Assembly: GCA_016938675.1 (NCBI GenBank)
Contig: JAFGUF010000022.1
Coordinates: forward strand, 96,714-160,713
DNA length: 64,000 nucleotides
From: Clostridia bacterium
GTDB lineage: Bacteria > Bacillota > Clostridia > Christensenellales > UMGS416
Reading direction: 5' to 3'
The notes under the pieces were generated by a model that saw nothing but the letters and a program-made list of their open reading frames with translations, ran no database searches and was not told where the DNA came from. Positions 1 to 7,755 of this stretch are shown piece after piece. Numbering within the stretch: the first letter of the stretch is position 1; each line of letters begins with the position of its first letter. Position numbers and translations under genes: made by a program.

Positions 1-1466
1 CCGTATGCCTTTTTCTGAGCATCCAGCATGGCTTCCTTCATCTCTTTTACGCTCATACCATGGTCATGGCGGACTTCTATTACCTTTGATTCAAATAAAT
101 ATCTGCTATAGATATCAACTATTACCTGCGTCGCGTCCATCAGCTCAGTTTCTATGATTGCCAGTTTTACTTCGTCATTTGCCTTTGATAGCACTGCATC
201 TGTTACAACGCCTTCATTGAATATAGAAGCTGTCTCAGCAAGAGGCATCGGATAGTTAGTTTTAAGCACAGGGAAATCCTTCAAGCAATGTCCGTGCCAC
301 GCGTGGCCCAGCTCGTGCGCTAGCGTAGTGACGCTTGAAAAGCTGCCGTCAAAATTGGAAAGCACTCTGCTCTCACCTATAAACGGAAGATTCGCGCAGA
401 ACGCGCCGCCGCCTTTGCCTTCCTTCGGGAATGGATCAATCCAGCTGTTTTTAAATGCGTTATCAATAAACTCAGACATCTCTACAGAAAATCCCTTGAA
501 AGTATCCACTAGAAATTCATGTGCTTCTTCATAGGTATACTTCATGTCGGCCGTTGCCCCTATTGGTGCGAACATGTCATAGAAAGGAAGTCCGCTCTCA
601 TGTCCCAGATATTTTGCCTTAGCCTTCAGGTAGCGCCTGAAGTCCGGCATTGCGTCCTCCATAGCGGAGAGCATAGCATCAAGTATATCCCTGCTCATTC
701 TGGAATTCTCCAGTGTTCTGTCTAAGATAGAATCATATTTTCTCATCTCGCAGGTAGTTATGTTCTCTCCCTTAATCGCGTTAAGCGCATGGGCGAGCGG
801 CATCTCTATCTTCTTATAGGCGTTTATTTCAGCCTCGAATGCCTTTTTGCGGACATCGGCACTTTTGTCATATGCCATATTGCGAACCATCGGCAAGGGT
901 AATGATTTGATTTCCCCGTCCTGCTCTATCTCAACAGTCATAGTTCCGTCTATCATATCCCGCATTCTGCTCCATGCGTTGCCGCCTGTGAGGGATAGCT
1001 CAGCTACTGCCTTTTCAACATCATCTGAAAGCAGGTGCTTTGATTCTTTGTATACTTCATTTAGGTAATAGTCGAATTCCTTTAATTTTTCAGAAGAATC
1101 TATTACGCTCTGCAGATTTTCAACCTCGCCTAGGAAGCGGGTGAACTTTGATAGCAGCACCTGGCTTTGGGTCACTACTCTCTCCAGTCTGTCCAGCATG
1201 CCAAGCGCAGTTTCATTAGTAGCGTCAGTTGCCAGCGTCAGCTGCGCATATGAACCCAGCCTCCAGTGCAAAGTCATCTGCTCCTCTGCTATGTCTATCA
1301 TCTTGCTAAGCTTTTCTACGACGTTTGAAGTATCCTTAAGCTGCAATTTCGCCCATTCTTCAGCTTCAGTAATTCCGTCTTTTACCCTCTTCATGTCCTT
1401 TTTGAATTCTTCAGATTCAAATGAAGGATATAGCTTTGTTAAATCCCAATTCTTTGAAAGTCCCAT
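1..1466 (-). CDS. pepF: Oligoendopeptidase F (M3 family), C-terminus cut by window edge
   Basis: Cytosolic zinc metallopeptidase that trims oligopeptides. Reading the minus strand from the ATG at 1466 gives 488 residues (MGLSKNWDLTKLYPSF...) with no stop before the window edge. The zinc motif HELGH lies at about residue 384, inside the extended context TTLAHELGHAWHGH typical of PepF, and the likely third ligand follows in AETASIFNEG. The family is usually near 600 residues, so roughly the last 100 are missing. The start is supported by an AAGGAGG six bases upstream. That ribosome site is the 3' end of the repeated element at 1472-1601, so expression of pepF probably runs through the element. 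M3 assignment is firm; the exact peptide substrates cannot be told. Confidence 0.93.
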   Translation of the reverse strand, partial: MGLSKNWDLTKLYPSFESEEFKKDMKRVKDGITEAEEWAKLQLKDTSNVVEKLSKMIDIAEEQMTLHWRLGSYAQLTLATDATNETALGMLDRLERVVTQSQVLLSKFTRFLGEVENLQSVIDSSEKLKEFDYYLNEVYKESKHLLSDDVEKAVAELSLTGGNAWSRMRDMIDGTMTVEIEQDGEIKSLPLPMVRNMAYDKSADVRKKAFEAEINAYKKIEMPLAHALNAIKGENITTCEMRKYDSILDRTLENSRMSRDILDAMLSAMEDAMPDFRRYLKAKAKYLGHESGLPFYDMFAPIGATADMKYTYEEAHEFLVDTFKGFSVEMSEFIDNAFKNSWIDPFPKEGKGGGAFCANLPFIGESRVLSNFDGSFSSVTTLAHELGHAWHGHCLKDFPVLKTNYPMPLAETASIFNEGVVTDAVLSKANDEVKLAIIETELMDATQVIVDIYSRYLFESKVIEVRHDHGMSVKEMKEAMLDAQKKAY

Positions 1467-1471
1467 ATTTC

Positions 1472-1601
1472 CTCCTTGTGTAATATATTTATAACTCTTA
1501 CTATCTGTGTCGCCTTGCTATGGTTCCGCTTCGCTTGAAACCAAACTCGACCTGTCAGTTCACTATTCATTGTGTCGGAGATTTTGTTTCATAAAATCTC
1601 C
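1472..1601 (-). repeat. 130-bp repeated intergenic element, copy 1 (upstream of pepF)
   Basis: Seen directly: this stretch aligns end to end with 49402-49530 (130 versus 129 bp, roughly 60% identity by eye, with blocks of near identity). Read in the direction of pepF it begins with a hairpin at 1577-1601 (arms GGAGATTTT and AAAATCTCC, 7-base loop). A smaller hairpin follows at about 1520-1542 (arms GGTTTC/GGAACC), and the element ends in ACAAGGAG, the Shine-Dalgarno of pepF. The loop and the inner hairpin differ between copies while pairing is kept. It is either a small non-coding mobile repeat or a structured 5' leader; I do not recognise it as any riboswitch class I know. Confidence 0.7.
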
Positions 1602-1650
1602 TTGTGTAATGTATTTGTACCTCTTACTATCTGTGTATCGCCTTGGTATT
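1598..1650 (-). repeat. Partial second unit of the 130-bp element, abutting copy 1
   Basis: The 39 bases at 1598-1636 repeat 1472-1510 with three mismatches (period 126 bp), and similarity continues for about a dozen bases after a 2-base insertion. Only the Shine-Dalgarno-bearing end of the element is present. It ends in AAGGAG, followed five bases later by an ATG inside the neighbouring hairpin, which would open only a 9-codon ORF. The unit fills most of the gap between pepF and the gene ending at 1673. Confidence 0.65.
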
Positions 1651-1672
1651 CTTATTTGCTTATGCTATTGTC

Positions 1673-3589
1673 CTAATCACCATTATCTCCTATGTTATTA
1701 CCCGTCCCAATGTTTTCATCTTTATCCTTTATTCCATTCTGGTCCTGATCCTCGGAGATATATATAAACCGCGCATATAGCCTAGGATAATTATCGTATT
1801 TTCCCGTTACATCAGCGTACATATCATATATCATATCGCCTATAATTATGTCATAGTTTCCATTATACTCGATTACCACATACTTTGGATCAGCCGCTGT
1901 TCCTGTATTGAAAAGGAATAGCTTTGCTTCCGGTGTTTCTATACGTTCTGTTACAAATCCATTAAGGTGGTATATCTGCCCTATCATCTTGCTTGCTGCA
2001 GTTGACAGCGCTTTATAATCCAGAACCCATGCAGCACTGGTGTAGGCACCTTCCAGAGGCAAGCGGTGGATGATGTGCTTCAGCGTCGCCGTTCTTCCAT
2101 CCGGAGTAGTGACATAAAGTATAACTTCATTTTCACCGAAATCACTAAGTTCTGTCTTAATAAAGAATCTGCCTTCTTTATCTACGTTTATATAATCAAT
2201 GAGCAAAGGTAAGCGATCGTCCAATGTTACAGTTGCTCCCGGCTCAGTCTGACCATCTATTCTCAGCTGGCTCATCTGCGTCTCTGTTGGTGCCTCAATA
2301 AGTTTAATATCCACATCTTTCGGCGGACTGTAAATAAGCAGTGTGTAGTTATTCACTCTGTATCCGTCAGCTTCTACAAGTATAGGTATCTCATTCATGC
2401 CTTCATTAAGGAAAATATATGTGCTGGTATATCCCTCATCATCAATATTACCGGACATGTTTTTGGTATCGATAATTACGCGGCTTGCCTGCTCTACCTT
2501 TACTCTTACCTTAACCTGAGTAGTATCAACGCTTGTGCCCTGCTCCACCGGATAAATTATTGTAAGAGGCGCAAGAGGCACGCTTATTCTATATGTCGGT
2601 ACGTTGAGCTCCGTTTCCACTCCGTCCTTGTCAAAATGCCATGCCTTAATATCAACGTATGTGAATTCGCTACCGTAGTATTCATCTCCGTCCTTAGGTA
2701 TGTATGAGTAATCATCAAGGCTCAATACAGCCATGTTGTTGTGAATAGTCAATGTTCTTTTAAGGTCGTGAGATTCATCTTCAACGAGTATTTTATCGCC
2801 GTCTTCGCCATAGAAGGTTACGTTGTGCCATGTCTGACCGTCCTTAAGCACCCTTTCAACCAACGGCTCCCCACCGTTTGGCAGCTGGTTTCTGGATACA
2901 AAAAGCTGGGACATCCCTTCAGAAACCTTTCCGGCAAGTGATGATATTCCGATAATTATACCGAAAATTATGCAAACCGCAAGAAGAGAAATCAATATCA
3001 GCCTTCCCCACTTAATGCTAAGTTTCTTTTTATAGGTTTTCTTTTTGGGTAGATTGTCCTTTTTGGGCTCTACGGGCTTTTCCTTCTCCGCAGGAACTAC
3101 AATACCTATTTCCTGGCCTTCACGAAAATATCTGATTCTTTTTGCATTTTCAGAGAGCGGCTCTGCTCCGTATTTCGATCCCCTTTTACTCTTTCTGGCT
3201 ATGCTTTCATCGGATTCATCTTCCAATGCAACAACTGGAATATTTCCTTCGCCTCTGCGGGCATATCTGCTGTTTTTTTCATTGCCCCATATTCCCCGCT
3301 CCTTAGCAGCCTCTCTTTTTGCATATATGGAATACTGTCTGCCTAAGACTGGGTCTTCATCCGTGTCCATTGAGCTGAGGTCATAAAATGTGCCGTTTTC
3401 TTTTGGCCTGCCTGCTTTATCCTGGCGTATGTTTGTTACATCGACTTCATCCTCTTCTCTGAAGGCCGACTGCGTCCACATGTTGTTTTTCTTTTTTTCT
3501 TCAATATATTCCTGCGGCAGCACCTCATTGCATACATAGCATTTTCTGTACTCCGGCTTATTATAAGTACCGCACTTTGGACATTTCAT
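1673..3589 (-). CDS. Zinc-ribbon, single-pass membrane protein with large extracytoplasmic region
   Basis: Not recognised as a named protein; 638 residues. The N-terminal zinc ribbon has cysteines at 3, 6, 17 and 20 (CPKC, then CYVC). A charged, low-complexity linker of about 170 residues follows, then one membrane helix at about 196-219, then about 400 residues outside the cell containing beta-rich, Ig-like or glucodextranase-B-like modules. The last 30 residues include DQDQNGIKDKDE, which fits the calcium-loop pattern DxDxNGxxD of dockerin or thrombospondin type 3 repeats. The start was moved 10 codons in from the longest reading frame because AAAGGAAATG sits just upstream of ATG 3589 and the family-type zinc ribbon begins there. 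Orientation with the ribbon in the cytoplasm is inferred. It may anchor or sense something at the cell surface. Confidence 0.75.
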   Translation of the reverse strand: MKCPKCGTYNKPEYRKCYVCNEVLPQEYIEEKKKNNMWTQSAFREEDEVDVTNIRQDKAGRPKENGTFYDLSSMDTDEDPVLGRQYSIYAKREAAKERGIWGNEKNSRYARRGEGNIPVVALEDESDESIARKSKRGSKYGAEPLSENAKRIRYFREGQEIGIVVPAEKEKPVEPKKDNLPKKKTYKKKLSIKWGRLILISLLAVCIIFGIIIGISSLAGKVSEGMSQLFVSRNQLPNGGEPLVERVLKDGQTWHNVTFYGEDGDKILVEDESHDLKRTLTIHNNMAVLSLDDYSYIPKDGDEYYGSEFTYVDIKAWHFDKDGVETELNVPTYRISVPLAPLTIIYPVEQGTSVDTTQVKVRVKVEQASRVIIDTKNMSGNIDDEGYTSTYIFLNEGMNEIPILVEADGYRVNNYTLLIYSPPKDVDIKLIEAPTETQMSQLRIDGQTEPGATVTLDDRLPLLIDYINVDKEGRFFIKTELSDFGENEVILYVTTPDGRTATLKHIIHRLPLEGAYTSAAWVLDYKALSTAASKMIGQIYHLNGFVTERIETPEAKLFLFNTGTAADPKYVVIEYNGNYDIIIGDMIYDMYADVTGKYDNYPRLYARFIYISEDQDQNGIKDKDENIGTGNNIGDNGD

Positions 3590-3635
3590 ATTATCATTTC
3601 CTTTTGTATCGTTATGCAATTACATTGGTATTCAA

Positions 3636-3663
3636 ATTATACCTATGAAATATTACATTTCCA
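3636..3663 (-). promoter_or_regulatory. Candidate promoter of the zinc-ribbon membrane protein
   Basis: On the minus strand a perfect TATAAT (3641-3636) lies 16 bases after TGGAAA (3663-3658), about 45 bases before the chosen start at 3589. The -35 box is weak, so this rests mainly on the -10 box. Confidence 0.4.
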
Positions 3664-3712
3664 TGTTAAAATATTATACACGAAAAAACTTATTTTTGGG
3701 AGTGTTATTTTT

Positions 3713-4273
3713 ATGAACAGATACAATGATGTATTTCACGAAGAGATAATTGTAAGAAAAAATAAAGGGCTTTACAATTTTCTCTATATCATATTCAGTA
3801 TAATGATGTGGATATCTCTTATTTTCACTTTAATGGGCCTTCAGGGAATTATGCAGGCCTTTACAGGCACTGTCCCCTTTGGTAATGCTCTCGTTTTGTT
3901 TTTCGGCTTTGGTGCACTGTCGGGTATATCATATCTTAATAAGAATTCCATGAGAATAGATTATGAATATTCCTTCACAAACGGAGTTTTGGACATCGCT
4001 CAGGTTAAAAACAACACAAAGCGCAAAGAAATATTATCGATAGATACAAAAGAAGAACTGGAGCTGATTGCGCCGATAATGACAGATGAGTTTTTGAGAT
4101 ACCAATGCATGAATGATATCAAGAGGATTAATGCCTGGCTTAACAGAGACATCAAAAAACACTTCGCTGTAATCAAAAAAGACGGCCAAAGAATTATGCT
4201 GGTATTTGAGCCCAGCGAAAACATGATAAATACATTGAAAAAATATAACCCGCAGAAGGTAAAGACAAGCTGA
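3713..4273 (+). CDS. Small membrane protein, DUF6106-like
   Basis: 186 residues from ATG 3713 (MNRYNDVFHEEII...). The longest frame opens at 3614, but those extra residues lie in AT-rich promoter sequence, and a GGGAG precedes ATG 3713 at about 11 bases. Two hydrophobic segments at about residues 25-45 and 52-72 are followed by a soluble C-terminal half of about 110 residues rich in Lys, Glu and Asp. The architecture resembles DUF6106 family proteins of Clostridia, but the match is from memory of the pattern only. It ends 2 bases before the cysteine desulfurase gene, so it probably leads that operon. Function unknown. Confidence 0.7.
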   Translation: MNRYNDVFHEEIIVRKNKGLYNFLYIIFSIMMWISLIFTLMGLQGIMQAFTGTVPFGNALVLFFGFGALSGISYLNKNSMRIDYEYSFTNGVLDIAQVKNNTKRKEILSIDTKEELELIAPIMTDEFLRYQCMNDIKRINAWLNRDIKKHFAVIKKDGQRIMLVFEPSENMINTLKKYNPQKVKTS

Positions 4274-4275
4274 TA

Positions 4276-5430
4276 ATGGCAATCTATTTTGATAACGCTG
4301 CAACAACAAAGGCTTCACCTGGCGTATGTGAAGCGGTGAATGAAGTATTAGTGAAAGACTACTATAATCCTTCTTCTTCCTACTCTGCCGCTTTAGATAT
4401 AGACAAAAAGCTTGAAGCATCCAGAGAAACTATACTTAAAAACCTTAACATGCAAGGAAACCTGATTTTCACTTCCGGCGGCACTGAGTCTAACAATATA
4501 GCAATATTTGGTGCGCTTAAGAAAATGAAATCTGCCTGTATAATCACCAGTGAAACGGAGCATCCCTCTGTTAAAAAAACATGCATTGAAGCAGCAAGTG
4601 AATTAGGAAGAGAACTCAAAATAATACCCGTAGATATCAAAGGGCATATAAAAACGGATGAGTACATTTCCGCATGTAAGAAAGCAGACAGTGCATTCGT
4701 ATCAATTATGCATGTAAACAATGAGACTGGCACTGTGCAGGATATAGAGTGCCTCGCTGAAATCGCGAAACAAAATATTCAAAAGTGTGTTTTCCATTCG
4801 GACGGCGTTCAGGCATTTATGAAAGTTGATCCGCTAAATAAAAATTCGAAAGTTGATTTATATTCATTGAGTGCTCACAAAATCCACGGCCCAAAGGGCG
4901 TAGGCGCACTATATTTGAAAGATAAAAGCATATTAAGTGCTGCTTCCTACGGCGGAGGACAGGAATACGGCCTGCGCTCCGGAACACACAATACTCCCGG
5001 TATCTATGGCATGGCAAAAGCAGCAGATGAGCTTTCCAGCAGACATGATGATTACATTGCTACAATGCGAAATATAAAAAAAATAATAATTGATGAGTTT
5101 AAAGGCAGCAATATTGATTATATAATCTGTGGGGATAGTATAGAAAAGTCCGCCCCTCATATCCTGAATGTTGCTTTCAGGGATATTATGGGCGAGGTTC
5201 TGCTCTCCGCTTCAGATTCAGATGGGTTAATAGCAAATACAGGGTCTGCATGTTCATCGAAAAAACGGTCGGTAAGTCCCGTACTAAAGGCGATGAATAT
5301 TGACCCGAATTATATACAAGGCGCAATGCGGCTAAGCTTTGGCGTATTCAGCACAGAGGACGAAGCCAGGCAAGCTGCGCAGATAATCATAAACAACGTA
5401 AAAAGGCTAAGGAGATTCAAGAGAGCGTGA
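4276..5430 (+). CDS. Cysteine desulfurase, NifS/IscS class, paired with ThiI
   Basis: PLP enzyme (384 residues) that takes sulfur from cysteine as an enzyme persulfide. Visible class-V aminotransferase landmarks are FDNAATT at the N-terminus, TSETEHPS (His96, stacks on PLP), HSDGVQAF, the PLP lysine Lys202 in SAHKIHGPKG, RSGTHN, and the catalytic Cys326 in NTGSACSS. The stop overlaps the GTG start of thiI in a GTGA junction, so the two are translationally coupled. In Clostridia such dedicated desulfurases feed ThiI for 4-thiouridine in tRNA, which is the most likely role. No iscU or nifU homologue is next to it, arguing against a general Fe-S assembly role at this locus. Confidence 0.93.
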   Translation: MAIYFDNAATTKASPGVCEAVNEVLVKDYYNPSSSYSAALDIDKKLEASRETILKNLNMQGNLIFTSGGTESNNIAIFGALKKMKSACIITSETEHPSVKKTCIEAASELGRELKIIPVDIKGHIKTDEYISACKKADSAFVSIMHVNNETGTVQDIECLAEIAKQNIQKCVFHSDGVQAFMKVDPLNKNSKVDLYSLSAHKIHGPKGVGALYLKDKSILSAASYGGGQEYGLRSGTHNTPGIYGMAKAADELSSRHDDYIATMRNIKKIIIDEFKGSNIDYIICGDSIEKSAPHILNVAFRDIMGEVLLSASDSDGLIANTGSACSSKKRSVSPVLKAMNIDPNYIQGAMRLSFGVFSTEDEARQAAQIIINNVKRLRRFKRA

Positions 5431-6605
5431 ATAAAGTACTGCTGATATCATTCGGCGAAATTTTCCTGAAAGGCAAAAACAGGCCTTTCTTCCTTAAGAA
5501 GCTTAAGAAGCTTATTGTTATAGCAGCATCATGCGATGAAACGGCATTAGTAGAGCTGAGTGACAATAGGTTTTATATAAGAGATTTCTCAGAGCAGAAC
5601 CTAAGCAAAATAATTGAAAGAGTTAAAAAAGTCTTCGGTGTTCATTCCATGAGCGTAGCTTTGGAGACATCCAAAGATTTAGCCAGCATTGAAATAGCGT
5701 GCATTGAAGCAGCCAAAGAGCCCGCAAAAAACATGCCTACTTTCAAGGTGGATACTAAACGTGCAGACAAGAATTATTCCATGAAATCCATGGAAATATC
5801 AGCGCACTTGGGCGGCGTACTGCTGGATAAATTCCAGCAGCTAAAAGTTGATATCCATAATCCTAGCTTCACAGTATATGTTGAAGTCAGGCAGGAAAAT
5901 GCTTATATATACTGCGAGAGAATAATGGGTCCTGGCGGGATGCCGGTTGGCAGCTCCGGAAGAGCCATGCTGCTTTTATCAGGAGGCATTGATTCCCCTG
6001 TCGCTGCATATATGCTTGCAAAAAGAGGGCTCGAGATTGAAGCTGTGCACTTCTTTTCACCGCCATATACATCAGAAAGGGCAAAGCAGAAAGTCATTGA
6101 TTTGGCAAAAATAGCATCAGAATACTGTGGCCCCATAAAGCTGCACATTGTTCCTTTTACGAAAGTGCAGGAAGAAATATATGAAAAATGCCATCATGAA
6201 CTGCTAACTGTAATAATGCGCAGGTTTATGATGAAAATTGCCGAAAATATTGCGCAAATGAATAAATGCAGCGCTCTCGCAACAGGCGAATCTTTAGGTC
6301 AGGTGGCAAGCCAGACATTGGAGAGCCTTTATGCTACAAACAGCTATGTTGATATGCTGGTTCTGCGACCACTGGTATGCCTTGACAAGCTGGAGATAAT
6401 CTCAATAGCCGAGAAGATAAACACCTATGAAACGTCCATACAGCCATTTGAGGATTGCTGCACGGTCTTCACTCCGCGACACCCCGTTACAAAGCCAAAA
6501 ATAGAAAACCTGGAAAAAAATGAAGCTAAGCTGGATGTGGAAGGACTGGTTAAATCAGCTCTGGAAGAAACATATACTATAGAATGCCTACCCGAAAGCA
6601 AATAA
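5427..6605 (+). CDS. thiI: tRNA 4-thiouridine synthase ThiI (no rhodanese domain)
   Basis: 392 residues, GTG start overlapping the stop of the desulfurase. An N-terminal ferredoxin-like plus THUMP region (about 1-165) binds tRNA, followed by the PP-loop pyrophosphatase domain with SGGIDSP at 185-191 that adenylates U8. The later motif PFEDCCTVFTPRHP is the conserved ThiI cysteine region. The protein ends about where the rhodanese domain of the long E. coli form would begin, so sulfur transfer must come directly from the partner desulfurase, as in Bacillus ThiI with NifZ. Role: s4U formation at tRNA position 8, and possibly thiazole synthesis. Confidence 0.95.
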   Translation: MNKVLLISFGEIFLKGKNRPFFLKKLKKLIVIAASCDETALVELSDNRFYIRDFSEQNLSKIIERVKKVFGVHSMSVALETSKDLASIEIACIEAAKEPAKNMPTFKVDTKRADKNYSMKSMEISAHLGGVLLDKFQQLKVDIHNPSFTVYVEVRQENAYIYCERIMGPGGMPVGSSGRAMLLLSGGIDSPVAAYMLAKRGLEIEAVHFFSPPYTSERAKQKVIDLAKIASEYCGPIKLHIVPFTKVQEEIYEKCHHELLTVIMRRFMMKIAENIAQMNKCSALATGESLGQVASQTLESLYATNSYVDMLVLRPLVCLDKLEIISIAEKINTYETSIQPFEDCCTVFTPRHPVTKPKIENLEKNEAKLDVEGLVKSALEETYTIECLPESK

Positions 6606-6697
6606 GTAAAGATAGAATACAATTTAAATATATATGCTGAAAGGACAACATAAAATAAAAGATATATAAACATACATACAAGAAAAGAGGATAGAAG

Positions 6698-7699
6698 ATG
6701 CCTAAATTAATATCAGAAGAAGCCGAACAACTGCTAAAAGTATTAATGGACACAAAAGACGTCAAGAAATATCTTGACGATAAATTCATTTCGTATGGAT
6801 ACAAATCAGATGAAGCACAGCATCTCAAAACCCTGATTGATGAACTATCGGATAATCATCTGGTAATGTGCGTATGGTACGCAGAGACCATTCATGAAGC
6901 AAAAATACCTATATCCGCTGAAAAATATTTTGAAGAAAAAGAAAAAGCCCTGCAGGAAGAAGCTGCAAGAAAAAAAGAAGAAGAACAACTGCAGGAAGAA
7001 GCCAGGCTTATTGAAGAAATGCGCAGAGAAAAGGCTCGCCAGGAAGAAGAGCGCCTTAAGGAAGAGGCACGCCTGATAGAGGAAATGAGGCAGGAGAAGA
7101 CCAGGCAGGCCGAAGAGGAAAAGCAGCGTGAAGAATCCAAAAAGAGAGAAGCAACACGTCAGAAAGAAATAGAAAAGCTGCAGGAGCAAGTTAAAAAGGC
7201 CGATGAAGCAAGGCAAAGAGAAATAATAAAGCTGCAGGAAGAGGCGCGGCTGGCAGACGAAGCAAGACAAAGGGAAATAAATAAACTTGAAGAACAGATC
7301 CGCATCGCCGAGGAAGAGCGCAGGGTAGAGGCGGAACGTCTGATGGCTGAAGCGAGGCAAAGGGAAGAAACACGCATTAAGGAAGCCAAAGAGCTGCTCA
7401 AGGAAGCAGGAATCGGCGAAATACAGCAGAATAACAATGTCTATTCTATTCAGGGCAATATGTCCGTAAATGACGTCAAAGACCAAATTGCAAAATCGGG
7501 CGGCAGCGAAGCGCAGCAGCTTAGCTCCCTGCTATCAGAAGCCATCGAGATAATAGAAGAGATTCAGCAGACAAGGCGCATACCAAAGCGCAGCAGATTC
7601 GTAAATGAACTCAGGAGCGTATCGGGCAAGCACATGTGGTTCTATCAATCTGTAATGGCCATTATTTGCAAAGCCAGTGTCGATTTGCTTGAAGGATAG
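6698..7699 (+). CDS. Unrecognised coiled-coil protein with conserved-looking end domains
   Basis: 333 residues. AGAGGA lies six bases before ATG 6698. Residues 1-75 form a folded-looking helical region (LISEEAEQLLKVLMDT..., FISYGYKS). About 75-240 is an almost pure charged coiled coil of E, K, R, Q and A (EEARLIEEMR, EEARLADEARQRE repeats). About 248-333 is a second ordered region beginning YSIQGNMSVNDVKDQI and ending KHMWFYQSVMAIICKASVDLL. No signal peptide or clear membrane span. It sits alone between thiI and mrfA with 92 and 56 base gaps. The two globular ends joined by a rod suggest a scaffold or tether; no function can be assigned. A 213-codon frame on the opposite strand is a by-product of the repetitive composition. 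Confidence 0.8.
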   Translation: MPKLISEEAEQLLKVLMDTKDVKKYLDDKFISYGYKSDEAQHLKTLIDELSDNHLVMCVWYAETIHEAKIPISAEKYFEEKEKALQEEAARKKEEEQLQEEARLIEEMRREKARQEEERLKEEARLIEEMRQEKTRQAEEEKQREESKKREATRQKEIEKLQEQVKKADEARQREIIKLQEEARLADEARQREINKLEEQIRIAEEERRVEAERLMAEARQREETRIKEAKELLKEAGIGEIQQNNNVYSIQGNMSVNDVKDQIAKSGGSEAQQLSSLLSEAIEIIEEIQQTRRIPKRSRFVNELRSVSGKHMWFYQSVMAIICKASVDLLEG

Positions 7700-7755
7700 C
7701 CTGCGAGTAAAAAGAATAAGAAAATAATAAAACTAACTATAATCAAGGACACACG

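Noticed and set aside
6845..7486. 213-codon frame on the minus strand inside the coiled-coil gene
   Set aside because: Leu/Phe/Cys-rich complement of a GAA/AAG/GCA-rich coding strand; no ribosome site, and the plus-strand protein is coherent.
7738..7743. TATAAT just upstream of mrfA as its promoter
   Set aside because: It lies only 13 bases before the ATG and overlaps the region needed for the ribosome site; no -35 is present.
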